From NCBI GenBank assembly GCA_029551285.1, contig JAKPFT010000010.1, positions 1 to 46,838 on the forward strand: a stretch of 46,838 nt of DNA, in the 5' to 3' direction. A program made the position numbers and the translations under genes. Below are positions 1 through 10,121 of this stretch, piece by piece (position 1 is the stretch's first letter; each line of letters begins with the position of its first letter). Below the pieces are notes generated by a model. That model did not search any database. It was not told where the DNA came from and worked only from the letters and a program-made list of their open reading frames with translations. The DNA is from a bacterium (GTDB taxonomy: Bacteria; Ratteibacteria; UBA8468; B48-G9; DSTR01).

Positions 1-411
1 GAGCCTTCTGACAGCAGGGTAAAGCAGCTCTGGTCGGTCATCACCAGAGAATTTATTGGCGAAAAAGGTCGTGTCACCAAGGTGAGGTGTGCTGCGGTTG
101 ATTTTGTTGCCCGGGACAATCCTGCAGGTAGGGAAATGAGAGAGATTCCAGGAAGCGAGTTTGAGATTGAAAGTGACCTGGTTATTCTGGCTCTTGGCTT
201 TCTCACGCCAGAAACCAACCAACTTCTCCGGGATAGTCCGGTCAAAGTGGACCTTCGGGGTTATATCCAGACAAATGAAGGTTATCAAACGTCCTGCCCC
301 GGAGTTTTTTGCGCTGGAGATATGAGAACAGGACAATCACTGGTGGTTAAAGCCATGGCTGATGGAAGAAATGCGGCCATGGCCATTAACCGGTATCTCA
401 CAATGTTTTAG
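1..411 (+). CDS. gltD: Glutamate synthase small subunit, C-terminal part (cut by window start)
   Basis: The frame is open from base 1 and ends at TAG 409-411, leaving the last 136 residues. These match the end of the GltD-type FAD/NADPH oxidoreductase: the IPGSEFEIESDLVILALGF segment, then a YQTS-PGVFCAGD motif (FAD-binding aspartate) and a GQSLVVKAMADGRNAA helix. In the family this subunit takes electrons from NADPH and passes them to the large glutamine-amidotransferase subunit, which makes glutamate from glutamine and 2-oxoglutarate. The genes downstream (pyrG, purF, gdhA) also use glutamine or ammonia, which fits. The N-terminal iron-sulfur and first FAD domains lie outside the window. 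A related GltD-like subunit, such as that of NADH-dependent ferredoxin:NADP oxidoreductase, cannot be fully excluded from the C-terminus alone. Confidence 0.85.
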   Translation, partial: EPSDSRVKQLWSVITREFIGEKGRVTKVRCAAVDFVARDNPAGREMREIPGSEFEIESDLVILALGFLTPETNQLLRDSPVKVDLRGYIQTNEGYQTSCPGVFCAGDMRTGQSLVVKAMADGRNAAMAINRYLTMF

Positions 412-454
412 CCGGCATCGTAACAAAAAACTTTTCCCTGTGGACAAACCAGGT

Positions 455-483
455 TTGACACAGCAGACAAGAAGTCTTACCAT
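455..483 (+). promoter_or_regulatory. Sigma-70-type promoter of pyrG-purF
   Basis: TTGACA at 455-460 is a perfect -35 box, followed by a 17-base spacer and TACCAT at 478-483 as a -10 box. Transcription would start near 490, just before the first leader hairpin at 497. The gdhA promoter has the same arrangement relative to its leader. Confidence 0.75.
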
Positions 484-496
484 GGAACAGAATCAC

Positions 497-570
497 TGGA
501 GACGGCGAAGTCTTCAACAAGGCGATGATGCCTGCTGTGGCAGGGTTAAAAGGGTCCCTGAGCAGCAGGC
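497..570 (+). promoter_or_regulatory. pyrG leader element (candidate attenuator/riboswitch)
   Basis: Three stacked elements can be read. Hairpin 1 is TGGAGAC (497-503) with GTCTTCA (510-516), with one G-U pair and loop GGCGAA. Hairpin 2 is AGGC (520-523) with GCCT (530-533) and a six-base loop. The third is a terminator stem, GCCTGCTG (530-537) with CAGCAGGC (563-570). Hairpins 2 and 3 share bases 530-533 and so exclude each other, as expected of antiterminator and terminator. The same order recurs upstream of gdhA (3759-3828) with different bases in hairpin 1 but conserved pairing. I do not recognise it as a known riboswitch class. Ligand and mechanism are unknown; glutamine, ammonia status or a nucleotide would fit the genes. 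Confidence 0.6.
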
Positions 571-576
571 TTTTTT
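530..576 (+). terminator. Intrinsic terminator in the pyrG leader
   Basis: An eight-base-pair stem GCCTGCTG/CAGCAGGC encloses a second stem CAGGG (541-545) with CCCTG (556-560), and is followed directly by six T (571-576). It lies about 40 bases after the predicted transcription start and 86 bases before the pyrG start. This makes it an attenuator of pyrG-purF rather than the end of gltD alone, although it could also stop read-through from gltD. Confidence 0.7.
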
Positions 577-662
577 GTTTAAAGAAGCAGTTATGTTGTG
601 TTCAAAACTGGACCGGGATAGCTCGGGTAAAGTGGCCTCAAGAGATTTTCTCGGGAGTTACA

Positions 663-2243
663 GTGGCTAAATATATCTTTGTCACTGGCGGAGTGGTGTC
701 ATCCCTGGGAAAAGGAATAACGGCAGCCTCTATAGGCTGTATCCTGAAAAACTGCGGACTGCGCGTCAACATAATGAAGGTTGACCCCTATTTAAACGTG
801 GACCCCGGCACAATGAGCCCTTTCCAGCACGGAGAAGTCTTCGTCACGGATGATGGAGGAGAAACAGACCTTGACCTCGGACACTACGAAAGGTTTATGG
901 ACATTACCACGAAAAAGAGCAACAATTTCACTGCCGGAAAGATTTATGATGCCATTATCAGCAAGGAAAGACAGGGCCTTTATCTGGGAAGTACCATTCA
1001 GGTAATTCCGCATGTGACTGATGAAATAAAATCAAGAATTAAAGCAGTTTCTGACGATTACGATGTGGTTATCATCGAGATCGGCGGCACTACCGGAGAC
1101 ATAGAAGGATTGCCTTTTCTGGAAGCTATCAGACAATTCCGGTTGGACCTGGGCACGGAAAATACCTGTTATATTCATGTCACCCTTGTTCCCTATATCA
1201 GGGCAGCCGAAGAGATGAAAACAAAGCCAACCCAGCAAAGCGTCGCGAAACTGCGGGAAATCGGCATTGAACCCCAGATTTTAATCTGCCGAACGGAGAA
1301 GCCGTTACCTGAGTCCCTGAAGAAAAAAATCGCTCTCTTCTGCAATGTCCAGGAAAAAGCTGTACTGGAAGAAAGAGACGTTGCTTGCAGTATCTATGAA
1401 GTCCCTTTGATGTTGCAAAAACAGGGGCTGGACCGGATCATCCTGGAAAAGTTAAATCTCCCTTACCGTGCCGCAAATTTGAGGGATTGGGAACGCCTTA
1501 TTGAAAAGATTAAAGGATTTACAAGGAAGATAACGGTCGCTGTTGCCGGTAAATACACGCTTTTGAAAGACGCTTACAAAAGCATCTGGGAAGCCCTGAA
1601 CCATGCCGGATTGGTTAACAATGTAGAAATCCAGGTCAAATATGTAGACGTGGAGAGCCAGAATCTTCTATCTGAGTTGGCCGGGGTCCAGGGAATTCTT
1701 GTCCCCGGTGGCTTTGGTGACCGGGGTGTGGAGGAAAAAATTCATGTGGTCAGGCACGCCCGGGAAAAGAAGATTCCTTTTCTGGGAATCTGTCTGGGAA
1801 TGCAATGCGCGGTGATTGAATTTGCCAGAAATGTCTGCGGCCTGAAGAAAGCCAACAGCACTGAGTTTGACCCTGCCACACCCTACCCTGTGGTCAATCT
1901 TTTGCCTGAGCAAAGAAAAGTGGAGTGCAAGGGTGGTACAATGCGTCTGGGAGCCTATCCCTGCAAAGTCTGCAGGAATTCCCTGGCTTATCAGGCTTAC
2001 AGAAAATCCCTGGTTTACGAAAGGCACAGACATCGTTACGAACTCAACAACAGATTCAGAAGAGTATTAGAGGCACATGGCTTGAGGGTAACCGGAGAGT
2101 ACCAGGCCGGCCAGTTAGCCGAAATCGTCGAACTGAAGGACCATCCCTGGTTCGTGGCCGTTCAGTTTCACCCTGAATTCAAATCCAGGCCGATGAAACC
2201 GCATCCGCTTTTTGTCCATTTTGTCAGGGCAGCCTTAAAATGA
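663..2243 (+). CDS. pyrG: CTP synthase
   Basis: ATP- and glutamine-dependent conversion of UTP to CTP, the last step of pyrimidine nucleotide synthesis, in the cytosol. The 526-residue product has the usual length. The N-terminal synthetase domain (about 1-265) starts with the family hallmark [12 protein letters not shown]-loop and continues with a [15 protein letters not shown] segment. The C-terminal class I glutaminase carries the nucleophile Cys377 in GICLGMQ and the His503-Pro-Glu505 pair in VQFHPEF. The frame is open further upstream, but homology begins at GTG 663, which follows GGGAG (653-657), so that start is chosen. The stop overlaps the purF start (ATGA), which implies translational coupling. 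Expression probably depends on the leader at 497-576. Confidence 0.96.
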   Translation: MAKYIFVTGGVVSSLGKGITAASIGCILKNCGLRVNIMKVDPYLNVDPGTMSPFQHGEVFVTDDGGETDLDLGHYERFMDITTKKSNNFTAGKIYDAIISKERQGLYLGSTIQVIPHVTDEIKSRIKAVSDDYDVVIIEIGGTTGDIEGLPFLEAIRQFRLDLGTENTCYIHVTLVPYIRAAEEMKTKPTQQSVAKLREIGIEPQILICRTEKPLPESLKKKIALFCNVQEKAVLEERDVACSIYEVPLMLQKQGLDRIILEKLNLPYRAANLRDWERLIEKIKGFTRKITVAVAGKYTLLKDAYKSIWEALNHAGLVNNVEIQVKYVDVESQNLLSELAGVQGILVPGGFGDRGVEEKIHVVRHAREKKIPFLGICLGMQCAVIEFARNVCGLKKANSTEFDPATPYPVVNLLPEQRKVECKGGTMRLGAYPCKVCRNSLAYQAYRKSLVYERHRHRYELNNRFRRVLEAHGLRVTGEYQAGQLAEIVELKDHPWFVAVQFHPEFKSRPMKPHPLFVHFVRAALK

Positions 2244-3628
2244 TCAGACACTGCTGTGGAATTTTCGGCGTCTTTGGCCACAGAAACGCCGTGGAACTTA
2301 CCTACCTTGGCCTTTATGCTCTCCAGCATCGGGGTCAGGAAAGTGCCGGTATTATCGCTTCTGACGGCAAGAGAGTCACTCAATGGCGCGGGATGGGTCT
2401 GGTCAGTGAGGTATTTACCAGGGAATCACTTCAAAAACTTAAAGGCGACTTTGCCATCGGCCATGTCAGATATTCAACAACTGGCTCTTCCACCAGCAAA
2501 AATATTCAGCCTTTCCTGGTGGAGTATGCAGGAACCTCTCTGGCTGTCGCTCACAATGGAAATATAGTCAATGCCGGGCTGCTTCGCCAGAAATTGGAAG
2601 CTTCCGGCTCAATTTTTCAGACAACGATGGATAGCGAATTGTTAATTCATCTTATCGCTAAATCACAGGGGAACTTTAAAGAAAAAGTCATCCGCTCTTT
2701 GAAGCAACTCCAGGGTGCTTATTCAGTCCTGGTCATGACAGAGAAACAGTTTTTGGCCGGGAGAGACCCGCACGGCTTTCGACCTCTCTGGCTCGGTCGG
2801 ATTGACGGAGCTTTTGTCGTGGCTTCGGAAACATGCGCCTTTGACCTTATTCAGGCTAAACCTCTGCGGGAGATACTGCCAGGCGAGGTGGTCTTTTTTG
2901 ATGCCAGGGGATGTCATTCTTACCAGGCCTTCTCCGGAAGGAAACATTCCTTCTGTATTTTTGAACACATCTATTTCGCCAGACCGGACAGCAACATCTT
3001 TGGTGGCAGTGTCGCCAGGGTGAGGGAAAAACTTGGCATCAATCTGGCCAGAGAGCATCCGGTACCGGCTGACATGGTGATTCCTGTTCCCGATTCTGGA
3101 ACTTACGCGGCCCTTGGTTACGCCAGACACTCAGGTATTCCTTTTGAAATGGCCTTCGTCAGAAATCATTACATCGGAAGAACCTTTATCCACCCGGCTG
3201 AGGAAATCAGAGGGCTGGAGGTCAAAATAAAATTGAATCCCGTAGCCGAACTCATTCAGGGCAAACGGATTGTGGTCGTTGAAGACTCTATCGTCAGGGG
3301 CACCACCAGCAGCCTGAGAATGAAAACCTTGAAAAATTGCGGGGCAAGAGAGATTCATATGAGGGTGAGTTGCCCCCCTTTATGCCACCCCTGCTTTTAC
3401 GGCATTGATTTCCCTACGGAAACTGAGCTGGTGGCTTCTACACGCACGGTGGAACAAATCAGAAAACGTATCGGGGTGGACACCCTGGCTTATCTCAGCC
3501 CGGAGGGAATGTTAGAAGCCATGCCTTTGCCTTCCGAAAAATTCTGTACCGCCTGTTTCACCGGCAAATACCCTGTGCCGGTGCGGGACAGAATTTCAAA
3601 ATTACAATTTGAAAACCAGCCTGAGTAA
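2240..3628 (+). CDS. purF: Amidophosphoribosyltransferase
   Basis: First committed step of purine synthesis: PRPP plus glutamine gives 5-phosphoribosylamine. The protein has 462 residues. The N-terminal Ntn-type glutaminase would begin at Cys6 after removal of a short propeptide (HC-CGIFGV, then [12 protein letters not shown]). The phosphoribosyltransferase domain has the PRPP loop [12 protein letters not shown] around residues 345-356. Cysteines in [14 protein letters not shown], in CHPCFYGID and in FCTACF match the [4Fe-4S] ligands of the Bacillus-type enzyme. The start overlaps the pyrG stop by four bases. Joining pyrG and purF in one unit puts two glutamine-consuming nucleotide enzymes under one leader. 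Confidence 0.96.
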   Translation: MIRHCCGIFGVFGHRNAVELTYLGLYALQHRGQESAGIIASDGKRVTQWRGMGLVSEVFTRESLQKLKGDFAIGHVRYSTTGSSTSKNIQPFLVEYAGTSLAVAHNGNIVNAGLLRQKLEASGSIFQTTMDSELLIHLIAKSQGNFKEKVIRSLKQLQGAYSVLVMTEKQFLAGRDPHGFRPLWLGRIDGAFVVASETCAFDLIQAKPLREILPGEVVFFDARGCHSYQAFSGRKHSFCIFEHIYFARPDSNIFGGSVARVREKLGINLAREHPVPADMVIPVPDSGTYAALGYARHSGIPFEMAFVRNHYIGRTFIHPAEEIRGLEVKIKLNPVAELIQGKRIVVVEDSIVRGTTSSLRMKTLKNCGAREIHMRVSCPPLCHPCFYGIDFPTETELVASTRTVEQIRKRIGVDTLAYLSPEGMLEAMPLPSEKFCTACFTGKYPVPVRDRISKLQFENQPE

Positions 3629-3706
3629 GACACTCCAGTATTCTCCGCTGTTCCCCCCGTTCTGCTTAAACGAACTCAGATAGATTTTCACGGCACAATT
3701 TGACAT

Positions 3707-3735
3707 TTGACACAAGATTTTTTCACGGTTAGAAT
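3707..3735 (+). promoter_or_regulatory. Sigma-70-type promoter of gdhA
   Basis: TTGACA 3707-3712, a 17-base spacer and TAGAAT 3730-3735 form a near-consensus promoter. A second TTGACA lies at 3700-3705, offset by 7. The predicted start is near 3742, about 17 bases before the leader hairpin. Confidence 0.75.
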
Positions 3736-3745
3736 TTACCCTTAG

Positions 3746-5185
<1,440 letters not shown>

Positions 5186-5186
5186 G

Positions 5187-5195
5187 TGGTATCAT
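5187..5195 (+). promoter_or_regulatory. Extended -10 promoter candidate, nearly leaderless
   Basis: TGG-TATCAT lies 10 bases before the ATG at 5206, so the transcript would carry only about four untranslated bases. No Shine-Dalgarno and no clear -35 box are visible. Two other genes here (31636, 41396) show the same layout. Confidence 0.35.
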
Positions 5196-5205
5196 ATAGT
5201 GAAAG

Positions 5206-5691
5206 ATGGTGCCGGCAATTGTCATTTATTATTCTCTAACAGGTAACACCAGGCAGGTAGCCAGGGTGCTGGCCGAAAGACTATCGGCTGACATTCAGGA
5301 AATAACAGAACCAACCAGTCGCCAGGGTCTCAAGGGTCTGTTTCGGTCAATCTGGCAGGCCAGGGGAAAAAGGCTGGCTCCTATTTTACCGCTGGCGGTT
5401 GACCCTTCCCGCTACCGGTTAGCCATCATCGGCACGCCGGTCTGGGCTTTTTCCATGGCCAGTCCGGTTCGCTCCTTTCTGGTTGACTACCGGGAAAAAC
5501 TGCCGCGGGTTGCCTTTTTTTGTACGCTGCGCAGCAGTGGAAGTGCATCTGTTTTTCAGGAGATGGAACAAGCAGCCGGCCAGAAACCTCTCGCCTGCTT
5601 GACGGTAAAAGACAGGGAAGTTACCAGTAACTCCTTCACGGAAGCGACTGAGAAATTTGCAGTAGCTTTGCTGACCTGGTTAAAAGGCTAA
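5206..5691 (+). CDS. Flavodoxin-family protein
   Basis: A 161-residue protein whose start reads IVIYYSLTGNTRQVA, the FMN phosphate-binding loop of flavodoxins. It continues with the second flavin loop region IIGTPVWAFSMASPVRSFL and the third strand FFCTLRSSGSA. It probably binds FMN and carries electrons, or acts as a small quinone or iron reductase in the cytosol. It follows gdhA by 20 bases but has its own possible extended -10 promoter and no Shine-Dalgarno. The partner is unknown. Confidence 0.85.
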   Translation: MVPAIVIYYSLTGNTRQVARVLAERLSADIQEITEPTSRQGLKGLFRSIWQARGKRLAPILPLAVDPSRYRLAIIGTPVWAFSMASPVRSFLVDYREKLPRVAFFCTLRSSGSASVFQEMEQAAGQKPLACLTVKDREVTSNSFTEATEKFAVALLTWLKG

Positions 5692-5723
5692 ACCGGGCGT
5701 AGCCTGTGGCAGGAGAAGAGGTC

Positions 5724-7235
5724 ATGAAAGAGCGGATAGGTTTTGATAGTGCGGGTTATCTCAAAGAACAGAATCAGGCTATCCTTGAGCGCATCAAACT
5801 GTTCTCCGGAAAACTTTACCTGGAGTTCGGTGGCAAAATTCTTCATGACTATCATGCCGCCAGGGTCCTCCCCGGTTACCATCCCGACATAAAAATAGAG
5901 TTGCTCAAGTCGTTAAAGGACAAGATTGATATCCTGCTGTGTATTTATGCCGGCGATATTGAACGTGGCCGCATCCGGGGCGACTTTGGCATCACCTACG
6001 CCGTGGATACTTTGAAACTGATTGATGACCTGCGGGAGCACGGGTTAGAAGTCCTGGCCGTGGTGATTACCAGATTTGACGAACAACCTCAGGCTATCGC
6101 CTTCAAGACCAAGCTGGAGAATAGAAACATCCGGGTTTATCTTCACGCGGCCACCCAGGGCTACCCTACTGATGTGGATACCATTGTCAGCCCGGCTGGC
6201 TATGGCAGGAATGCCTATATTGAAACCAGCAAACCTATCGTGGTCGTCACCGGGCCTGGCCCGGGCAGCGGAAAACTGGCCACCTGTCTGTCGCAGTTAT
6301 ACCACGACCATCGTCAGGGGCTCAAGTCAGGCTATGCGAAATTTGAGACTTTCCCTATCTGGAACCTGCCGCTGAAACATCCGGTGAATATCGCGTATGA
6401 AGCGGCTACAGCGGATTTGCAGGATTTCAACATGATTGATCCCTACCACTTAAGCGCCTACCAGCAGAGTGCCGTCAACTATAACCGGGATGTGGAAATC
6501 TTTCCGGTAATTCAGCGCATTATGAAGAAAATTATGGGTGAAAGCATGCCCTATCAGTCTCCAACCGACATGGGGGTAAACCGGGCTGGTTTTGCCATTA
6601 CCGATGACCGCCTCGTCCAGGAAGCAGCCAGACAGGAAATTGTCCGCCGTTTTTTCCGTTACCAGCTGGAGCATCTTCTCGGTCTGGAAAAAAAGGCAAC
6701 GGTCCAGCGGGTGGTGCTTCTCATGGAAGAAGTCGGGGTAACTCCAGAAGACAGAAAAGTGGTCAAACCCGCGAGAGAAGCGGCGGCCGCGGCTGCCCTG
6801 AAGGCAAGTGGCCAGACCGGCAGTGGCGCAGCGATAGAACTTCCAGATGGCTCTATCGTCACCGGAAAAAATTCTGATTTGATGACGGCAACTTCCAGTT
6901 TGGTCCTGAACGCCATTAAACAACTGGCGGAAATTCCGGACAGAATTCACCTTCTGGCTCCCAATATCATCCAGCATATTCGCAGTTTGAAAAGAGATAT
7001 TCTAAGTCTTAAGCAGGAGATGCTTGATCTGGAGGAAACCTTGATTGCTCTTTCCATGTCGGCCACCACCAATCCCACGGCAGACCTGGCCATGGCCAGG
7101 TTGCGAGAACTGGCCGGGTGTGAGGTTCATCTGACCCACATACCAGCACCCGGTGATGAAATTGGCCTGCGACGGCTTAAGGTAAACCTGACGGTTGACC
7201 CTCTTTTCCCTTCTCGTGATCTCTATTTAGGTTAG
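5724..7235 (+). CDS. DUF1846-family protein
   Basis: A 503-residue protein of the DUF1846 family, recognised from the long conserved run with the YLEFGGKILHDYHAARVLPG, GDIERGRIRGDFGITYA, GPGPGSGKLATCLSQLYHD and SPTDMGVNRAGFAI segments. The GPGPGSGK stretch looks like a nucleotide-binding P-loop at about residue 180. The biochemical role of the family is not firmly established as far as I know. ATG 5724 is chosen over the in-frame GTG 5706 because AGGAG (5711-5715) and GAAGAGG (5715-5721) lie in front of it, and the length then matches the family. It is the last gene of the plus-strand block and converges with the next gene over a 14-base gap. Confidence 0.85.
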   Translation: MKERIGFDSAGYLKEQNQAILERIKLFSGKLYLEFGGKILHDYHAARVLPGYHPDIKIELLKSLKDKIDILLCIYAGDIERGRIRGDFGITYAVDTLKLIDDLREHGLEVLAVVITRFDEQPQAIAFKTKLENRNIRVYLHAATQGYPTDVDTIVSPAGYGRNAYIETSKPIVVVTGPGPGSGKLATCLSQLYHDHRQGLKSGYAKFETFPIWNLPLKHPVNIAYEAATADLQDFNMIDPYHLSAYQQSAVNYNRDVEIFPVIQRIMKKIMGESMPYQSPTDMGVNRAGFAITDDRLVQEAARQEIVRRFFRYQLEHLLGLEKKATVQRVVLLMEEVGVTPEDRKVVKPAREAAAAAALKASGQTGSGAAIELPDGSIVTGKNSDLMTATSSLVLNAIKQLAEIPDRIHLLAPNIIQHIRSLKRDILSLKQEMLDLEETLIALSMSATTNPTADLAMARLRELAGCEVHLTHIPAPGDEIGLRRLKVNLTVDPLFPSRDLYLG

Positions 7236-7249
7236 GCCAGAGACGGCGT

Positions 7250-8467
7250 TCACCGGGCCAGCACTTCCCAGTCAATCAATTCTTTCGTTTCAACGATTCT
7301 GCCCTGACGCCGGGATTTTTCCGCGGCTTCAGCAATTACCACACTCATGATACCTTCCTCCACCGAAGTGAATTTGAAGCGACCCGGTTCATTCAGGGAA
7401 GAGATTAAACCTTCCAGCATGTTGGCATCAGCCCCACCGTGGCCGCCTTCTCCTCGCATCAAACTGTAGGTAATCCGGTCCTTGCGCCACCTGGGGTAAA
7501 CCACAATTTTGTTTTCTGCCAGGTCTGCGTCAAGATGTCCCCGCGTCCCGACAATGGTAAAACGCCGCGTGGAAACAGGGGTGAAAAAACACTCCCAGTG
7601 AAAGACACGCTGGCCTCCTTCGTATTCCACCATGGCAAATCCGTTATCATGGGTGTCCTTCTCCGAAAGATAGATGCAGGTATCCGGGTAATAAGCGTCA
7701 ACCCGTGCCACATCCTCAGAGTAAAGCGGACTTTCTACCCTGGCTGCGTCAGGGCAAAACTGTCGCACCTGGCACACCCGGCAGTACGGCCCTATTTTCT
7801 TCTCAGCCGCCGCCACAGGTAGTTCTTCCGGCCGAAGCACATCAACGCCCGCCATGGCAGCCACCCGCAAAGGCCTGGCCATATTGAGGTACCAGTTCAT
7901 GATGTCCAGGTCGTGGCAGCCCTTGTGGCAGAAAAGGCCTCCGCTGTACTTGTAAAACCGATTCCACCGCGCCATGTAGGTCTTTCCTCCCTCGTAAAAA
8001 TCAGCGTTGCTAATGTTAACAATCCGACCCAGAGCTCCGCTCTCCAGAATTTCTTTAATCCGCCGGCAGACAATGTCATAACGTAGGTTGAAACCAAGGA
8101 AGAGCCGGCGTCCAGTTTGTTTCATCGTTTCATAGATACGAAGGCAATCGGCCGTATTTGTGGCCAGAGGTTTATCCACGAAAACATCTTTGCCGGCCCG
8201 CATCGTGGCCATGGCGATTTCCGCATGGGTAAAATCAGGCGTGGTCACCACAACCAGGTCCACCTCTGTCTTCAAAAGTTCGCGATAATCGCCATACCGG
8301 GAAACAACCAGACCTGTTTTCTCTTTGATTAGACGCGCAGCCACCTGAGCGCGCTCCAGGTTGGTGTCAACCAGGGAGACCAGTTGCACATCTCTTCTCT
8401 GGCTGAGTGGCCAGGCAAAACCATGGAAACCGCGTCCGCCAACACCCACTACAGCAATCTTCACCAT
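7250..8467 (-). CDS. Gfo/Idh/MocA oxidoreductase with a cysteine cluster
   Basis: A 405-residue NAD(P)-dependent sugar or cyclitol dehydrogenase-type protein. The Rossmann motif is VGVGGRGFHG (residues 6-15). The catalytic-lysine motif appears as DKP, a usual variant of EKP, and an HxxD-type segment HKGCHDLDIMNW follows. An unusual insertion in the C-terminal domain, about residues 230-275, has four cysteines (YCRVCQVRQFC and later DTCIYL), which could hold a metal or Fe-S cluster or a structural disulfide. The substrate is unknown. It is the last gene of a minus-strand unit with the TSUP transporter (gap 22) and the TIM-barrel isomerase, a typical sugar-derivative catabolic set. Confidence 0.88.
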   Translation of the reverse strand: MVKIAVVGVGGRGFHGFAWPLSQRRDVQLVSLVDTNLERAQVAARLIKEKTGLVVSRYGDYRELLKTEVDLVVVTTPDFTHAEIAMATMRAGKDVFVDKPLATNTADCLRIYETMKQTGRRLFLGFNLRYDIVCRRIKEILESGALGRIVNISNADFYEGGKTYMARWNRFYKYSGGLFCHKGCHDLDIMNWYLNMARPLRVAAMAGVDVLRPEELPVAAAEKKIGPYCRVCQVRQFCPDAARVESPLYSEDVARVDAYYPDTCIYLSEKDTHDNGFAMVEYEGGQRVFHWECFFTPVSTRRFTIVGTRGHLDADLAENKIVVYPRWRKDRITYSLMRGEGGHGGADANMLEGLISSLNEPGRFKFTSVEEGIMSVVIAEAAEKSRRQGRIVETKELIDWEVLAR

Positions 8468-8489
8468 GAGGAACCTCCACTTTTCAAAG

Positions 8490-9257
8490 TCAAAAAAGCA
8501 GTTTCAGCGCCGCCAGAGCGGCCACTACCTGAATCACAGCCGTGAACGTTTTTTCCGGAATGTACTTCAGCAGCCAGATCCCGGATACAGCCCCTACCGC
8601 AATAGCAGGTAGTACTGCCGCATTAAGAAGTAAGGACTGTACGTTAATGAAACCGAGACTGGCGCTGAACGGCACTTTGAACCAGTTAAGCAGGAAAAAG
8701 TACCAGGCCGCAGTCCCCACGAATTCCACCTTGGGCAACCTCATCGCCAGCAGATAGATAATCAGGACCGGCCCGGCAGCGTTAGCCATCATCGTGGTTA
8801 CCCCGGCCACCAGACCCACCAGCGCGGCAAACCACCAGTAGTCCGGGACCTCTTTTTCCGATGGTCTTCGCTTTAGATACCAGTAGTTTAGAAATAGCAG
8901 TACCAGAATAACCGCGCCGATAATTCTTCTAAGCCGCAAGTCATCCAGCCAGATTTTCCCACCGGGAGCCCACTTTAAGAGAAAGTAACCCAGAACGATG
9001 CCAGCGGCCGCCCAGGGGATAAGTTTGAGCAGATGGGACCAGACAGCCTTCCTTCGGTAGTAAACAACGGCAAAGAGGTCTCCGAAAATCAGCATGGGAA
9101 GAACCACACCGGTGGAGAGTCTTGCCGGGATGACCAGAGCCACCAGGGGAATGGCCGCAAAACCAACTCCTGGTAGTCCTGTCTTGGACAAACCGATCAT
9201 TACGCCGCTGGCCAGCAGCAACAGCCATCCGGCAAAAGAAATTTCCGTAGCGTTCAT
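8490..9257 (-). CDS. TSUP (TauE/SafE) family membrane transporter
   Basis: A 255-residue, strongly hydrophobic protein with about seven to eight membrane spans. It begins with FAGWLLLLASGVMIGLSKTGLPGVG, the glycine-rich first-repeat motif of TauE/SafE permeases, and a second repeat appears around FAALVGLVAGVTTMMANAAGP. Family members move sulfite, sulfoacetate, sulfonates or other small anions across the inner membrane. Between a sugar isomerase-like gene and a Gfo/Idh gene, a sulfonated or acidic sugar product would be a plausible substrate, but this is inference. The start has only a weak ribosome binding site. Confidence 0.85.
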   Translation of the reverse strand: MNATEISFAGWLLLLASGVMIGLSKTGLPGVGFAAIPLVALVIPARLSTGVVLPMLIFGDLFAVVYYRRKAVWSHLLKLIPWAAAGIVLGYFLLKWAPGGKIWLDDLRLRRIIGAVILVLLFLNYWYLKRRPSEKEVPDYWWFAALVGLVAGVTTMMANAAGPVLIIYLLAMRLPKVEFVGTAAWYFFLLNWFKVPFSASLGFINVQSLLLNAAVLPAIAVGAVSGIWLLKYIPEKTFTAVIQVVAALAALKLLF

Positions 9258-9293
9258 TTTTAACCAGGAAGGCGTCCCGGCGGCAGCGACCGT

Positions 9294-10055
9294 TTATCCC
9301 GTCAGAGAAAGTGCCTGTCTCAGAGCGTCTTCGTCCTTACCAACAGGGGTGAATTCCAGTCCGACATAGCCGGTATAGCCCAGCCGATCAATCGCCGAAA
9401 AGATAGCCCGGTAATTGAGCTCACCGCCGACAAGTTCACACCGGCCTGGCACTCCGGCGGCGTGAAAATGACCGATGAGAGGCAGATACCGTTCAATTTT
9501 AGCCAGCAGGTTGCCTTCAGTTACCTGCTGGTGGTAAATATCAAAAAGTATTTTTAGACCCGGCGCGTTGACTTCTTCCAGGAGGTCCACCGCTTGTGCC
9601 ACTTTCGTTAACCAGTATCCTGGATGATTGACTACGGGGTTCAATGGCTCCAGCAGCAGTTCCATACCATGCTCAGTGGCTGCTTGAACCATCAGGCGCA
9701 ACTTGCGCACCACGCGGCGTCTGGTCTGTTCCCGGGTTTCTCCGGCGACCACACTACCGGTGGTGACAATCAGCCTGGAACATTGCAGTTTTCTGGCTAC
9801 GGCTGCTGAAGCCACCACTCCTTCCAGCAGAACTTTTTCATTCCCTTCAGCGGTCAGAACAAAGTTAGGTTCCGTACACATCGCCGATACCGTCAAGCCA
9901 GTTTCCTGCTGCACCTGGACCAGTTCCTCCAGATTCTTGTTTCGCCAGCCCCAGAATTCAAAGGCAGGAAATCCAAGTTCCTTTACCCGTCTGACCTTCT
10001 CCGGCAGCGACTGACCTTTCCAGAAGGTCTCCACACAGACAGAAAGTTTGACCAT
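9294..10055 (-). CDS. Sugar phosphate isomerase/epimerase family (hydroxypyruvate isomerase-like)
   Basis: A 253-residue xylose-isomerase-like TIM barrel. It starts KLSVCVETFWKGQSLPEKV and has the metal-site glutamate in LLEPLNPVVNHPGYW, the FDIYHQQ segment, GHFHAAGVPGR and a terminal glutamate in YVGLEFTPVG, all typical of hydroxypyruvate isomerase and related ketose epimerases. The open frame runs 408 bases further upstream, but ATG 10055 has GGGGAG in front and a promoter (10076-10104), so the shorter start is used. It is the first gene of the unit with the TSUP transporter and the Gfo/Idh dehydrogenase, and is divergent from the nitroreductase. Confidence 0.85.
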   Translation of the reverse strand: MVKLSVCVETFWKGQSLPEKVRRVKELGFPAFEFWGWRNKNLEELVQVQQETGLTVSAMCTEPNFVLTAEGNEKVLLEGVVASAAVARKLQCSRLIVTTGSVVAGETREQTRRRVVRKLRLMVQAATEHGMELLLEPLNPVVNHPGYWLTKVAQAVDLLEEVNAPGLKILFDIYHQQVTEGNLLAKIERYLPLIGHFHAAGVPGRCELVGGELNYRAIFSAIDRLGYTGYVGLEFTPVGKDEDALRQALSLTG

Positions 10056-10075
10056 TTTTTCTCCCCGGGTTACTG

Positions 10076-10104
10076 AGTATAACACCATTAAACTGCTCTG
10101 GCAA
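10076..10104 (-). promoter_or_regulatory. Promoter of the isomerase-TSUP-dehydrogenase unit
   Basis: On the minus strand: TTGCCA (10104-10099), a 17-base spacer and TATACT (10081-10076), with TG one base before the -10. The start would lie about 13 bases before the start codon. Confidence 0.6.
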
Positions 10105-10121
10105 TTTAACCGGAGGTGGAT

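Noticed and set aside
497-576. Fluoride or guanidine-II riboswitch in the pyrG/gdhA leaders
   Set aside because: GGCGATG resembles the fluoride motif but the following CGCC and pseudoknot partner are missing. An ACGA loop occurs only once, in the gdhA hairpin 1, whereas guanidine-II needs two ACGR loops.
362-670. Plus-strand frame spanning the gltD end and the pyrG leader, and the longer upstream extension of the pyrG frame
   Set aside because: It runs through the promoter, hairpins and terminator, and PyrG homology starts only at GTG 663.
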